A DNA stretch of 64,000 nt, from NCBI RefSeq assembly GCF_024397975.1, contig NZ_CP073745.1:3250501-3314500 (forward strand), read 5' to 3'. Position numbers and translations under genes: made by a program. Under the pieces are notes generated by a model, which worked only from the letters and a program-made list of their open reading frames with translations, was not told where the DNA came from and did not search any database. The stretch's first letter is position 1. Each line of letters opens with the position of its first letter. Below, piece by piece: positions 16,957-25,578 of this stretch. The stretch is from Bacterioplanoides sp. SCSIO 12839 (GTDB taxonomy: Bacteria; Pseudomonadota; Gammaproteobacteria; Pseudomonadales; Oceanobacteraceae).

Positions 16957-17228
16957 CAGATCACCATATGAACGTAATCATGGGCACTGAGGTCGGTGTG
17001 AATCTTCTGCAACTGATCAATACCCGTCGCGGTAATGTAAACCGTCACTGCACGGAAACGACCATTTTTGCTGTCGCGGGCAGAAACCCGGGTAAAATCA
17101 CAGCCGGGAGCGTGAACTTCGATGATGTCGAAAATCACACGGTCGTAATCCTCCTCACCTTTACCAACCACTTTGATTGGATAGTTCGGACAAGGAAATT
17201 CAATTTTAGGAGCTTCTGGCTGACTCAC
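16956..17228 (-). CDS. ybeD: YbeD/DUF493 family protein
   Basis: About 90 residues from a GTG start at 17228, which has GAGAGG seven bases upstream. The open frame extends back to an ATG at 17276, but the longer version would add residues absent from the family (about 87 residues in E. coli). Motifs include FPIKVVG-type [27 protein letters not shown] and the C-terminal HDYVHMVI. It is a small ferredoxin-like-fold protein often encoded between dacA and lipB, as here. A regulatory role linked to lipoate attachment has been proposed but not settled. Confidence 0.92.
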   Translation of the reverse strand: MSQPEAPKIEFPCPNYPIKVVGKGEEDYDRVIFDIIEVHAPGCDFTRVSARDSKNGRFRAVTVYITATGIDQLQKIHTDLSAHDYVHMVI

Positions 17229-17343
17229 AACACGCCTCTCTTGATTTGCCAGTGTTATCCAACCGGATGAATACACATGTAACCTGGTTGAGTATCTGGC
17301 TTATATGGTTTTAGCTTAGATGAATTTCAAGCGCTATTAGACG

Positions 17344-17447
17344 TTGATCCTGAATATTGTTTCATAGCAGCGACAGGATGTCGCGCAAGCGCGGTAGGGC
17401 CATGGATGGCCCTTCGGCGCGGCAGATGAAATAATATTCAGGGTCAA
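17344..17447. repeat. REP-like composite palindromic element
   Basis: The outer arms (17344-17365 and 17426-17447) match as an inverted repeat at 20 of 22 positions: left TTGATCCTGAATATTGTTTCA, right its complement with two changes. Inside are nested palindromes CGACAGGATGTCG (17371-17383) and GGGCCATGGATGGCCC (17397-17412). The latter motif is typical of extragenic palindromes in gammaproteobacteria. No open reading frame is present. It lies between dacA and ybeD in a 287-base gap. Confidence 0.75.
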
Positions 17448-17465
17448 TAGTCTGTTCATTCAGAT

Positions 17466-17493
17466 AAAAAAATGGCTGCCTAAACGCAGCCAT
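17466..17493 (-). terminator. Rho-independent terminator of dacA
   Basis: On the minus strand, stem TGGCTGCG...CGCAGCCA-type hairpin (17473-17492) followed by seven T. It lies 23 bases past the dacA stop. Confidence 0.88.
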
Positions 17494-17515
17494 TGTTAGG
17501 ATTTAAAGACTGCTA

Positions 17516-18664
17516 TCAGGCAAATAGTTTGGCAAAGAACAGCTTAATTTTGCCAATCAGCTTGCCAAAGAAACCGGCCTCTTCAACCGCTTCCAGTGCC
17601 ACCAGCGGCAACTCAGACTGAACTTCATCACCCATGCTGATGGTAATCGTACCCACCGCCTGGCCTTGTTTGATGGGCGCTTCGATAAATTCATCCGTCA
17701 GGATATCAACCTGCAACTCACCTTTAGCGCCGCGTGGCAACGTCAGGAACAATTCGTCCGCAACACCCAGCTTCACTTCTTCCTGTTCACCCAACCACAC
17801 TTTCTGAGACTGTAGCTGTTCTGCAGCACTGTATAATTTATGGGTTTCAAAATAACGGAAGCCATAGGCTAATAACTTCTGGGTTTCACGCGCACGGGCT
17901 TCTTCGCTACGAGTGCCCATTACTACCGCAATAAAGCGTGTGCCATCTTTTAACGCCGATGCGGCTAAACAATAGCCGGCTTCATCGGTATGACCGGTTT
18001 TCAGACCATCGACACTCGGGTCACGCCACAACAGCTTGTTACGGTTAGGCTGGCGAATGTTGTTGTACTCAAAATATTTTTCAGCGTACAGCGGGTAATA
18101 GGTGGGGTGGTCTTTAATGATGCGTAATGACAGCGTTGCCATATCCCGTGCAGAGGAGAAGTGACCCTCTGCTGGCCACCCCGTGGCATTTTTAAACTGA
18201 GTATTCACCATGCCAAAACGTTCGGCATATTGGTTCATCCAACCCGCATACGCTTCTTCTGAGCCGGAGAAATATTCAGCGACGGCCACAGAAGCATCAT
18301 TACCTGATTGAATAATAATGCCGCGTAATAAATCGATCAGCGGTACCTGAGTGCCTTCACGTACAAACATCCGCGAGCCTTTTTTACGCCAGGCTTTAAC
18401 ACTGATAGGCACCAGTACATCTTCAGCCACATTGCCCAGCTCCAGCTCGTGAGCGGCGACATAGCTGGTCATCATCTTGGTTAAACTGGCCGGAGGTAAC
18501 TTCTGATCGGCATTTTTTTCGACCAGAATTTTGCCACTATCGGCATCCATCAATACGTAAGCCGTGGCATCCAATTGAGGAGCGGAAGGAACAATCACGG
18601 CAGCATGCGTAACCGACGCAAATGCCAGGGATAAACACAGGGAAATTTTGCTGAACAAAGACAT
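17516..18664 (-). CDS. dacA: D-alanyl-D-alanine carboxypeptidase (PBP5/6 type)
   Basis: 382 residues from the ATG at 18664, which begins a good signal peptide (cleavage near residue 21). The penicillin-binding motifs are S60-x-x-K63 (ASLTKMM), S120-G-N122 (QSGNDAS) and K222-T-G (LKTGHTDEAG). The C-terminal PBP5 domain is followed by an amphipathic helix (GKLIGKIKLFFAKLF) that anchors the protein to the outer face of the inner membrane. It removes the terminal D-Ala from peptidoglycan pentapeptides. A longer reading back to 18799 would overlap the divergent phosphatase gene and is rejected. Its terminator lies just downstream. Confidence 0.96.
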   Translation of the reverse strand: MSLFSKISLCLSLAFASVTHAAVIVPSAPQLDATAYVLMDADSGKILVEKNADQKLPPASLTKMMTSYVAAHELELGNVAEDVLVPISVKAWRKKGSRMFVREGTQVPLIDLLRGIIIQSGNDASVAVAEYFSGSEEAYAGWMNQYAERFGMVNTQFKNATGWPAEGHFSSARDMATLSLRIIKDHPTYYPLYAEKYFEYNNIRQPNRNKLLWRDPSVDGLKTGHTDEAGYCLAASALKDGTRFIAVVMGTRSEEARARETQKLLAYGFRYFETHKLYSAAEQLQSQKVWLGEQEEVKLGVADELFLTLPRGAKGELQVDILTDEFIEAPIKQGQAVGTITISMGDEVQSELPLVALEAVEEAGFFGKLIGKIKLFFAKLFA

Positions 18665-18799
18665 AAGATTTTTGGGATAAATAATGAATATTAAAACGGT
18701 TAAAACGATGCGCGGCATTGTAACACGCTCAACATCTTTTGCAGTCAGCATCATGGCGGATATAGACTCGCACTCAATTGTGTTTACAGGACTTTGCAT

Positions 18800-20419
18800 A
18801 TGAATGCCTTACACGGCACATTTCTGAGTACATTATTGCTATCAGCCATGACCAATGCGGCTCAGCCAGACTTCGAACAAGGCCAGCAATGGCTGAAACA
18901 GCGACTTGAACAACGCCAGCAGCAAAACCAGCAGCAAGCCCAAAAACAGAGCCCAGAAACGGCGCGCAATCTGATCCTGTTTCTGGGCGATGGCATGAGT
19001 GTGACCACGCTCACCGCCGCCCGTATTTTTGAAGGCCAGCAGCGTGGTGAACCGGGCGAAGAAAATCAGCTGTATTTTGAAAATTTTCCCTATTCTGCGC
19101 TGGTAAAAACCTACAACACCAATCAACAAACCGCCGACTCTGCCGGTACTATGAGTGCCATCACCACCGGAGTGAAAACCCGGGCAGGCGTGATTGCCAT
19201 CGGGCCAGAACAGGATCGGGCTATATGTGCGGGCTCCCAGCAATACCATCAGCAAACCCTGCTACAGTGGGCCAGCCAGCAAGGCTATGCCACCGGCATT
19301 GTCACCAGCGCGCGTATTACCCACGCAACCCCGGCTGCCGCGTATGCTCATTCCCCCGAACGAGACTGGGAAGCCGATAGCGATTTAACGGCTGAGGCAC
19401 AACAACATGGCTGTAAAGACATCGCCTGGCAGCTGATCAACAAGGCTTACGATAAAGACGGAGGCCTGGATATCATGCTGGGCGGTGGCAAAACTAATTT
19501 CACCCAAGCCAGCTGGTACACCCGGTTATTCACCCAATATTTGTCGGTGCCGTTTTATGTCTTGCCTGACTTTCTGAAATCCGGTGGTAAACGTTACGAC
19601 GCCGATCTGATTCAACAATGGCAACAACAATTTCCCAATGGCCACTATCTGGAAAACCACCAACAGCTGACACAATTTTCACAGTCAGCTCAGCAAGCTG
19701 GCCCGGTGCTTGGTTTATTTGCCAACAGTCACCTTCCTTATCAATATGATTCCCAGAAGTCCGGCAACGAATCTCAGTACCCGCCGTTACAGCAGATGAC
19801 ACAAGCTGCACAAACCTATCTGCAACGACGAGTTAAGCAAGATAACCTGAAAGGCTACCTCTTAATCGTTGAAGGGGCGCGGATTGATCATGCACACCAC
19901 CTGGGCAACGCATATCGCGCGCTGGACGAAACCGTGGCTATGGCTGAGTCGGTTAAAATCGCCGACCAATTAAGTGGCAACCAAACTCTGATTATTGTCA
20001 CTGCCGACCACAGCCACACCTTATCCATGGCCGGTTACCCTCAACGCGGTAATGCCATTCTGGGTTTTGTCGACAATAACGGCCAAACACTGGCATTGGA
20101 TAACCACCCTTACACCACACTCGGTTATGCCAATGGTTTTGGTGCTCACCCTATGCATGAAGACGATCACACCCAGCGCAAGCCTGGGCGGGTGTTGTGG
20201 AAGGATGCTAAAGAGGTTCCGGCCAACCCGGAAGACGCTGACTTTTACCAGGCCGCACTGGCTGGTAGTTATTACGAAACCCACGGTTCCGACGACGTTG
20301 CATTACACGCCAAAGGGCCAGGTGCGCAGTACTTTCATGGCCTGATCGACCAGCATGAAATTTACCACCGCATTCGTCGTGCCTTACACCCGGCCTTCAG
20401 CAAGCAGCAGGAGCACTAA
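18800..20419 (+). CDS. Alkaline phosphatase family protein, periplasmic (first of a tandem pair)
   Basis: 539 residues from the ATG at 18800 with CAGGA upstream. A signal peptide (about 1-21) is followed by a Gln-rich segment (30-50). Alkaline phosphatase signatures: D64 in LFLGDGMSVTT, nucleophile S114 in TADSAGTMSA, H175 in RITHATPAAAYAHS, EGARIDHAHH, and TADHSHTLS. The signal peptide indicates export to the periplasm, where it would release phosphate from monoesters. It is the paralogue of the next gene, four bases downstream, implying a duplication and one operon. Neither shows a recognisable Pho box in the 135 bases upstream, though I cannot exclude a weak one. Confidence 0.92.
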   Translation: MNALHGTFLSTLLLSAMTNAAQPDFEQGQQWLKQRLEQRQQQNQQQAQKQSPETARNLILFLGDGMSVTTLTAARIFEGQQRGEPGEENQLYFENFPYSALVKTYNTNQQTADSAGTMSAITTGVKTRAGVIAIGPEQDRAICAGSQQYHQQTLLQWASQQGYATGIVTSARITHATPAAAYAHSPERDWEADSDLTAEAQQHGCKDIAWQLINKAYDKDGGLDIMLGGGKTNFTQASWYTRLFTQYLSVPFYVLPDFLKSGGKRYDADLIQQWQQQFPNGHYLENHQQLTQFSQSAQQAGPVLGLFANSHLPYQYDSQKSGNESQYPPLQQMTQAAQTYLQRRVKQDNLKGYLLIVEGARIDHAHHLGNAYRALDETVAMAESVKIADQLSGNQTLIIVTADHSHTLSMAGYPQRGNAILGFVDNNGQTLALDNHPYTTLGYANGFGAHPMHEDDHTQRKPGRVLWKDAKEVPANPEDADFYQAALAGSYYETHGSDDVALHAKGPGAQYFHGLIDQHEIYHRIRRALHPAFSKQQEH

Positions 20420-20423
20420 AAAT

Positions 20424-21968
20424 ATGAGGAACTTTAAAAACAAGTCGTCTGTTGTATTGTTGCTGGCACTTACCACGTTAACGGCATGCCACTCTGAAAC
20501 GGAAAAGCCACTGACTCAGACACCGGCAGTCAAAGACACCACCACATCGGCACAGTGGTTTAAGCAAGGCAAGCAACGCGCCCAAAATGCAGCGCCCGCA
20601 GCCAATACCCAAGCCGCCAAAAACCTGATTCTGATTGTCGGTGATGGCATGGGCATTACTACACATACTGCTGCACGGATTTATGCCGGACAACAACAAG
20701 AGTTATTGGGCGAAGAATACACATTAAGCTTTGAAACTCTGCCCTATTCGGCGTTGATCAAAACCTACAATACCGATCAGCAAACGCCGGATTCCGCGGG
20801 CACCATGAGCGCACTGATTACTGGTGAAAAAACGCGCGCCGGAGTGCTCTCAGTGAATCACACAGCCAAGCGTGGCGATTGCCAATCCAGCACGGATCAA
20901 CACCTGAAAACCTTGTTTGACTTGGCTGAAAGTCAGAATAAAGCAACCGGCATTGTCACTACCGCCCGTGTGACACACGCAACACCGGCGGCTTTGTACG
21001 CACATTCTCCAGAACGTGGCTGGGAAAGTGATAACAAATTGAGCGCCGAAGCCAAACAAAACGGCTGCCTCGATATTGCCCAGCAACTGATCAACCATCA
21101 GCAAGGCGAACAGCGACTCGAGGTAATTTTCGGCGGAGGTCAACGTCACTTTTTGCCTGCCAGCGAACCATCCGGAAAACGCACAGACCAACAAAACCTA
21201 ACGACTCAATGGCAATCCCTACCGGATCATTATCTGATATCCAGCAAGCAACAATTGCGGGATGCCGATCTCACACACGGGCACTGGCTGGGCCTGTTTG
21301 CTAACTCACATCTGCCTTATGTGGATCAACGTGATGAACAAACGCCCGGATTACTGGATATGACACAGGCCGCCCTGACACGCCTGCAGCAAAATCCTGA
21401 CGGCTATGTGTTAATGATTGAGTCAGGACGAATCGACCACGGCCACCATGCAGGCAGCGGCTATCAGGCATTACGTGAAACACAAGAGCTGGATCAGACC
21501 GTTGCCTGGCTGCTGAAGCAAATCGATCTGGATAATACGTTGCTGATTGTCACCGCCGACCATAGCCACACTCTTACGCTCGCAGGCTACCCAACTCGTG
21601 GCAACCCAATGCTGGGAGTGGTATTCAGTAATAATGATCAGGGCAGACCCGAGGAAAAACCGTATCGTTTACCTGATGGAGGCTATTATACCTCGATGAA
21701 TTATCGTAATGGCCCAGGGGCTGTCGAATGGCAAGCGCTCCCTCAATCAGCCCCATCCAAGCGCCCTTCGGTTGATCCACAACAGGCGCTACAGCCGGGC
21801 TATTTACAGCAAGCCCTAGTGCCATTAGAAAGTGAAACCCATGGCGGAGAAGACGTCGCCTTGTATGCAGCAGGCCCGTCGGCGCATTTGTTTGGCGGCA
21901 CCATGGAGCAACATTGGGTTTACCATGTGATGCGCCATGCTTTATTGGCAGAAGAATCTAAGCCATAA
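20424..21968 (+). CDS. Alkaline phosphatase family lipoprotein (second of a tandem pair)
   Basis: 514 residues. The signal peptide ends in a lipobox (LTAC, lipidated C22, next residue His, so outer-membrane sorting is likely), unlike its soluble neighbour. Signatures are D74 in LIVGDGMGITT, S124 in TPDSAGTMSA, THATPAALYAHS, SGRIDHGHH and TADHSHTLT, with the same order as in the preceding gene. It starts four bases after that gene stops; AGGAG sits inside the end of the upstream gene. The pair therefore looks like one enzyme duplicated and re-targeted, one free in the periplasm and one membrane-anchored. A strong hairpin follows. Confidence 0.92.
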   Translation: MRNFKNKSSVVLLLALTTLTACHSETEKPLTQTPAVKDTTTSAQWFKQGKQRAQNAAPAANTQAAKNLILIVGDGMGITTHTAARIYAGQQQELLGEEYTLSFETLPYSALIKTYNTDQQTPDSAGTMSALITGEKTRAGVLSVNHTAKRGDCQSSTDQHLKTLFDLAESQNKATGIVTTARVTHATPAALYAHSPERGWESDNKLSAEAKQNGCLDIAQQLINHQQGEQRLEVIFGGGQRHFLPASEPSGKRTDQQNLTTQWQSLPDHYLISSKQQLRDADLTHGHWLGLFANSHLPYVDQRDEQTPGLLDMTQAALTRLQQNPDGYVLMIESGRIDHGHHAGSGYQALRETQELDQTVAWLLKQIDLDNTLLIVTADHSHTLTLAGYPTRGNPMLGVVFSNNDQGRPEEKPYRLPDGGYYTSMNYRNGPGAVEWQALPQSAPSKRPSVDPQQALQPGYLQQALVPLESETHGGEDVALYAAGPSAHLFGGTMEQHWVYHVMRHALLAEESKP

Positions 21969-21972
21969 ACAA

Positions 21973-22006
21973 AAAGGCCCTGTTGATGCTGATCAACAGG
22001 GCCTTT
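21973..22006. terminator. Bidirectional rho-independent terminator
   Basis: Perfect 15-bp stem AAAGGCCCTGTTGAT / ATCAACAGGGCCTTT. On the minus strand it is followed by CCTTTTTGTTT and on the plus strand by a short T-rich stretch. It serves the phosphatase pair and the convergent coiled-coil gene. Confidence 0.9.
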
Positions 22007-22033
22007 ATTCACAACAGAACCAAGAGACTTATC

Positions 22034-23098
22034 TTAGCGCTCAACCTTGCGCACCAGCGAAACACCACGTGACGGGTGCAAGCTGACGGAAGGAGTGTCC
22101 TGTGATGCCAGGTAGCTATGACGCAGGCGGAATGACTTATCCAGGCGACGTAAACACAAAGTCAGACGCACGGTTAACCAGCGGTAATCGGCTTTATCGG
22201 CGGTATGAACTACCACAGAAGCATCATTATCCAGAATAGCCTGACACACTGGCTGCAGCTCGGCTGAAATTTTACGATCACGATTCGCTACCATATCGGC
22301 AGAAACCGGATAGCTGGCGATAGAAGCTGAATCTTCTTTGGCAGACTGCCATAACGTGGTTGCCGCGCCCAGTTCTGCCGCTGTTGCTTTTTTAGGCGCC
22401 GCTTTAGGAGTTGGAGCCGGTGCCGCTTTGGCAACGACCGCAGAACCAGCAGCAGCGGCTGCCGCTGCTGTCTTAGCTCGCTGTGCAGCTTCTTTCTCTG
22501 CTTTTGCAGCAGCAATACGACGCTGACGCTCGGCCTCTTCCTTGCGCTTCTTCTCAGCCTGCATGCGCTTCTTCTCAGCCAACGCTTCTTTTTTAGCCAG
22601 CTCTTGCTTACGCTTGCGCTCGGCTTCCAGGCGTGCTTTTTCTTTAGCCAGGTCCTCGGCTAACTTCTTCTGGCGGGCCAGCTCTTCTTTGCTCGGGCCA
22701 GCCGCTTTTTTAGGTGCCTTCGCTACTTTTTTGCCACTTTTGGCAGCAGCATCCACTTTTGCCTGTGCTTCTTCCAGGCCTGGAGTTAATGCCGCGACAT
22801 ACCAGACTTTATCCAGGTAGCCTTGCGCCTTACCAACCTGGCCAGCATCAATGGCTTTATTTGCCAGAGCAACATACGCCTCTCCCCACTCGTAAGTCAG
22901 CGGGACAACACGAAAATCAAAGGGAGCTTGCTCACGGAATGAAGTAATACGTTCAAGGGCATTGTTGCCCGCCGGGCTTGAAAGGCGCTGGTTCTGAATA
23001 TCAGCGCGAATCGATGTCAAAAGTTCATCAAGGTTCTCTGTCGCAGCCTGACTTTGGAAGGCCATCAACAGGGCAGGTAAGATCAGAATACGTTTCAT
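22034..23098 (-). CDS. Exported TolA-like Lys/Ala/Glu-rich coiled-coil protein
   Basis: About 354 residues from the ATG at 23098, giving a signal peptide (MKRILILPALLMAFQSQA); ATGs at 23110 and 23155 are possible but spoil the signal. Residues about 25-130 form an alpha-helical domain (EWGEAYVALANKAIDAGQVGKAQGYLDKV suggests TPR-like helices). Residues 140-245 form a long, highly charged coiled coil of repeated (E/R/K/A) blocks like TolA domain II, ending in a poly-Ala stretch. The C-terminal 90 residues are globular. I do not recognise a named family. The spanning helix suggests a structural or tethering role in the periplasm. Confidence 0.7.
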   Translation of the reverse strand: MKRILILPALLMAFQSQAATENLDELLTSIRADIQNQRLSSPAGNNALERITSFREQAPFDFRVVPLTYEWGEAYVALANKAIDAGQVGKAQGYLDKVWYVAALTPGLEEAQAKVDAAAKSGKKVAKAPKKAAGPSKEELARQKKLAEDLAKEKARLEAERKRKQELAKKEALAEKKRMQAEKKRKEEAERQRRIAAAKAEKEAAQRAKTAAAAAAAGSAVVAKAAPAPTPKAAPKKATAAELGAATTLWQSAKEDSASIASYPVSADMVANRDRKISAELQPVCQAILDNDASVVVHTADKADYRWLTVRLTLCLRRLDKSFRLRHSYLASQDTPSVSLHPSRGVSLVRKVER

Positions 23099-23229
23099 AG
23101 CATGTATCATAATATAGGCGGCTTCAGTTATTATCGTTTTTTGAGTTTTCCCCACGGCTAAGATGAAAACATTAGCCCTGATATGTCAAGTTTGATTGCT
23201 CATTTACTGCCATTTTTCGGAGAAATTTT

Positions 23230-23505
23230 ATGTGGTTACGCTATGGCTCAATACTATTTGCTCTGCCAGGTTTGCTGTTGTTAGTGCTTTATGGCATCGA
23301 AATGTCAGCAGTTACCGACTGCCTGCAGCAAAACGGTTCGTATAACTTCGACAATCAATCCTGTTCAGATCAGCCGCAGCCACACTCCACTTTTTACGCA
23401 CGCAATACCATATTGGTAAACCTGATGATGCTGCTCTCTCTTATTGGCGCATTAGCCATGACATGGGGCATGTTATTAAAAGGGATGACACGACCAGAGC
23501 ATTAA
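23230..23505 (+). CDS. Small two-helix membrane protein
   Basis: 91 residues, ATG with CGGAG upstream. Two hydrophobic helices (about 7-24 and 62-84) flank a polar loop with two Cys (VTDCLQQNGS and QSCSDQ) that could pair in the periplasm. No family is recognised. It sits alone between divergent genes. Confidence 0.6.
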   Translation: MWLRYGSILFALPGLLLLVLYGIEMSAVTDCLQQNGSYNFDNQSCSDQPQPHSTFYARNTILVNLMMLLSLIGALAMTWGMLLKGMTRPEH

Positions 23506-23750
23506 CAAACTGATGCAGAATCAGGGCGGCAGGCATCATGTAAACAAAGCGCCTCCGCCGTCAAAAAAACAGCAGCAACATGTCAATATAACGCCAACCA
23601 CACCTCCTAGTTTTGTTCATTTTTAACACAGATTTCATCTTTGTAACCCAACGTACAGACTTTTGTTTAAATATGAACAATCGATAAGCAAACACTGATT
23701 GCTCACCTATTCTCACCTTGTATCGAGTTAACACGTTCACAGGTGAGATT

Positions 23751-24341
23751 ATGAACGCAACCATTAAAGCTTTGACACTGAGCTCATTATTAGCCGTTTC
23801 TGCAAGCACTATTGCTTATGAAGAGTACCTGCCTCCTCTGCCGCTGAGTAAGTACCTCAGCAGCTTGTATCTGGATCATTCTGTAGGGTTAAGAACAGGT
23901 ACTCCAACTGCACAGCAAAACGTAGAAATAGACACCAAAGAAGTGTATCTGCAGAAGCAGTTTCCCCGTTATAACTGGGGCCTGATGATTCCAGCGGTAG
24001 AAGTTGCTGTAGCACAGCTGAATGCGGGTAACGAAAACGGTTATAACTACAGCATAGGGCCTGCGCTCTCAATCCCAATCAGTGGTTTTGGTAGTAAGCT
24101 TCGTCTGACTGCTCATGGCAAAGTACACTGGCTGACTAAACATACTTTCAGCAATGAAACCGGCAACAACACCAAACGTTACGGCGGCCCCGTACAGTGG
24201 ACTTATGCGTTTGGCGCTCGCTATCAGTTTCAGAAAAATACGTTCGCAGAATACAGCTGGCAACACATGTCAAACGGGGATCGTTATGAGACCAACCCAG
24301 CACTTGAGACCCACAACCTGGCGATTGGCGTGAACTTCTGA
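23751..24341 (+). CDS. PagL-like lipid A 3-O-deacylase
   Basis: 196 residues from the ATG at 23751 (GGTGAGATT upstream). The signal peptide (about 1-22) is followed by an eight-strand-barrel-type sequence ending in GVNF. The PagL active-site pattern is visible near the C-terminus: H172-x-S174-N in WQHMSNGDR, with E186 exactly 14 residues after the His, the spacing of the PagL His-Ser-Glu triad. PagL removes the 3-O-linked acyl chain of lipid A in the outer membrane. The gene is convergent with the last capsule gene, kpsS, with four bases between stops. The match rests on the motif and barrel features, as overall sequence similarity in this family is low. Confidence 0.72.
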   Translation: MNATIKALTLSSLLAVSASTIAYEEYLPPLPLSKYLSSLYLDHSVGLRTGTPTAQQNVEIDTKEVYLQKQFPRYNWGLMIPAVEVAVAQLNAGNENGYNYSIGPALSIPISGFGSKLRLTAHGKVHWLTKHTFSNETGNNTKRYGGPVQWTYAFGARYQFQKNTFAEYSWQHMSNGDRYETNPALETHNLAIGVNF

Positions 24342-24345
24342 CCAG

Positions 24346-25575
24346 TCAACCTGAGTTAACCGATACCGCCTTGCCTTCGATGACAGGAGGCAAGGCACCA
24401 TTACGAGTCATCTCAGCGACAATATTCCCCACAGAAAAATCAATAGCCTTGTAGTAGCTACCATTCACCTGGCCATGATGAGATAAGAAATTTCTTAATC
24501 TCAGAAACAGAGCATAATCAATCTCAGCCGGCGCCCGCCAAAACTCATCCAACGACTGCTGACTACAAAGCCCGGCGATATCATAAAAAGCCTCACCGAG
24601 CACCTTCACCGATGCCTTATGGTAAAACGCAGACAACGCCGTTGTGCTGTTAATGGTTAACACCCCTTTAGCGTGATCCAATAACGTTGGTAAATGCTGG
24701 TCATGACAATATATAACGCGATTCTTTAAGTCGTACCGACGGGACATCTTACGAATAACATCAGCATACTGAGTATGGCCACGATCCATCGGGTGATGTT
24801 TAAACACCAGAATATCGTTTTGATCGGCATGAGTGGCAAAAGAAGACATCAGCGTGTCCATAAACGCTTCAATACTATCGTAGGGAGAGTGAAAGTGAAT
24901 TTGAGCGTCGTTATAAACCTGAAGCGGCACCAGAAAATATCGACCACTATATTGCTTGACCAGTGTTTTCTGAACATTGAATTCAGTCAACTTGTACCAA
25001 TAATAGCGCCGCGATGCACGCAGCCAGCTTCGTGCTTCAAACACCGGTGAAAAAGAGCGGTGGTGCGTATATTGCGGGAAATGCTTACGGCGAAAAAATG
25101 CAACGTTGTAGTACATTGAGCAATAACGAATCCGGTTGGATAAATGCCCGCCAATTCTCTCTTCTGGCTCAATATCCGTATTTTCCCAACTCGCGAGCCC
25201 ATCTTTGGCAATATTCGAATATCCATTAACACCGTTTTTTTCAAAGGTTATATGGTTAGGGCGTATATAACCTTCTTCAAAGGCATAAAAGTTCACTCCC
25301 TGTTGTTCACAAACACCTTTAGCCAGACGATGGTACAACCGGCAATCGCCATACACTAATACCGATGAAATGGCATGCTCAGCAATAAACTGCGCAAGAA
25401 AGTCTGGCCATTGGTCTGAAGAACCTGAAAAACGATAGACATTCCTGCCTGAGCAATACCACTCATCACCGCCATTGAAGTTAATTTTATAAACATCTGT
25501 TCCTTGATGTTGCAGAGATGTCATCAATCGTTTGAAAAACGGCCCCATTGGGCCCTGGAGTAATAAGATAGCCAC
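24346..25575 (-). CDS. kpsS: Capsule polysaccharide linker Kdo transferase, KpsS-like
   Basis: 409 residues with a GTG start preceded by AGGAAG. Motifs of the Capsule_synth family are present: VYGDCRLYHRLAKGV, FEEGYIRPNHIT and FKHHPMDRGH. In group 2 capsules KpsS adds the first beta-Kdo to lysophosphatidylglycerol, the anchor on which the polymer is built in the cytoplasm. It follows kpsC with three bases between, as usual for the kpsCS pair. It is the last gene of the capsule locus. Confidence 0.9.
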   Translation of the reverse strand: MAILLLQGPMGPFFKRLMTSLQHQGTDVYKINFNGGDEWYCSGRNVYRFSGSSDQWPDFLAQFIAEHAISSVLVYGDCRLYHRLAKGVCEQQGVNFYAFEEGYIRPNHITFEKNGVNGYSNIAKDGLASWENTDIEPEERIGGHLSNRIRYCSMYYNVAFFRRKHFPQYTHHRSFSPVFEARSWLRASRRYYWYKLTEFNVQKTLVKQYSGRYFLVPLQVYNDAQIHFHSPYDSIEAFMDTLMSSFATHADQNDILVFKHHPMDRGHTQYADVIRKMSRRYDLKNRVIYCHDQHLPTLLDHAKGVLTINSTTALSAFYHKASVKVLGEAFYDIAGLCSQQSLDEFWRAPAEIDYALFLRLRNFLSHHGQVNGSYYKAIDFSVGNIVAEMTRNGALPPVIEGKAVSVNSG

Positions 25576-25578
25576 TAT

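Noticed and set aside
17386-17397. GCGGTAGG resembling the ops pause element of JUMPstart sequences
   Set aside because: It lies in the REP-like palindrome far from any capsule promoter, and the preceding base does not match GGCGGTAG.
18665-18799. N-terminal extension of DacA to a distal start
   Set aside because: It would destroy the signal peptide position and overlap the divergent phosphatase gene start.
22288-22526. Alanine- and arginine-rich frames opposite or offset to the coiled-coil gene
   Set aside because: These are shadows produced by the repetitive GCx/AAG-rich coding sequence.
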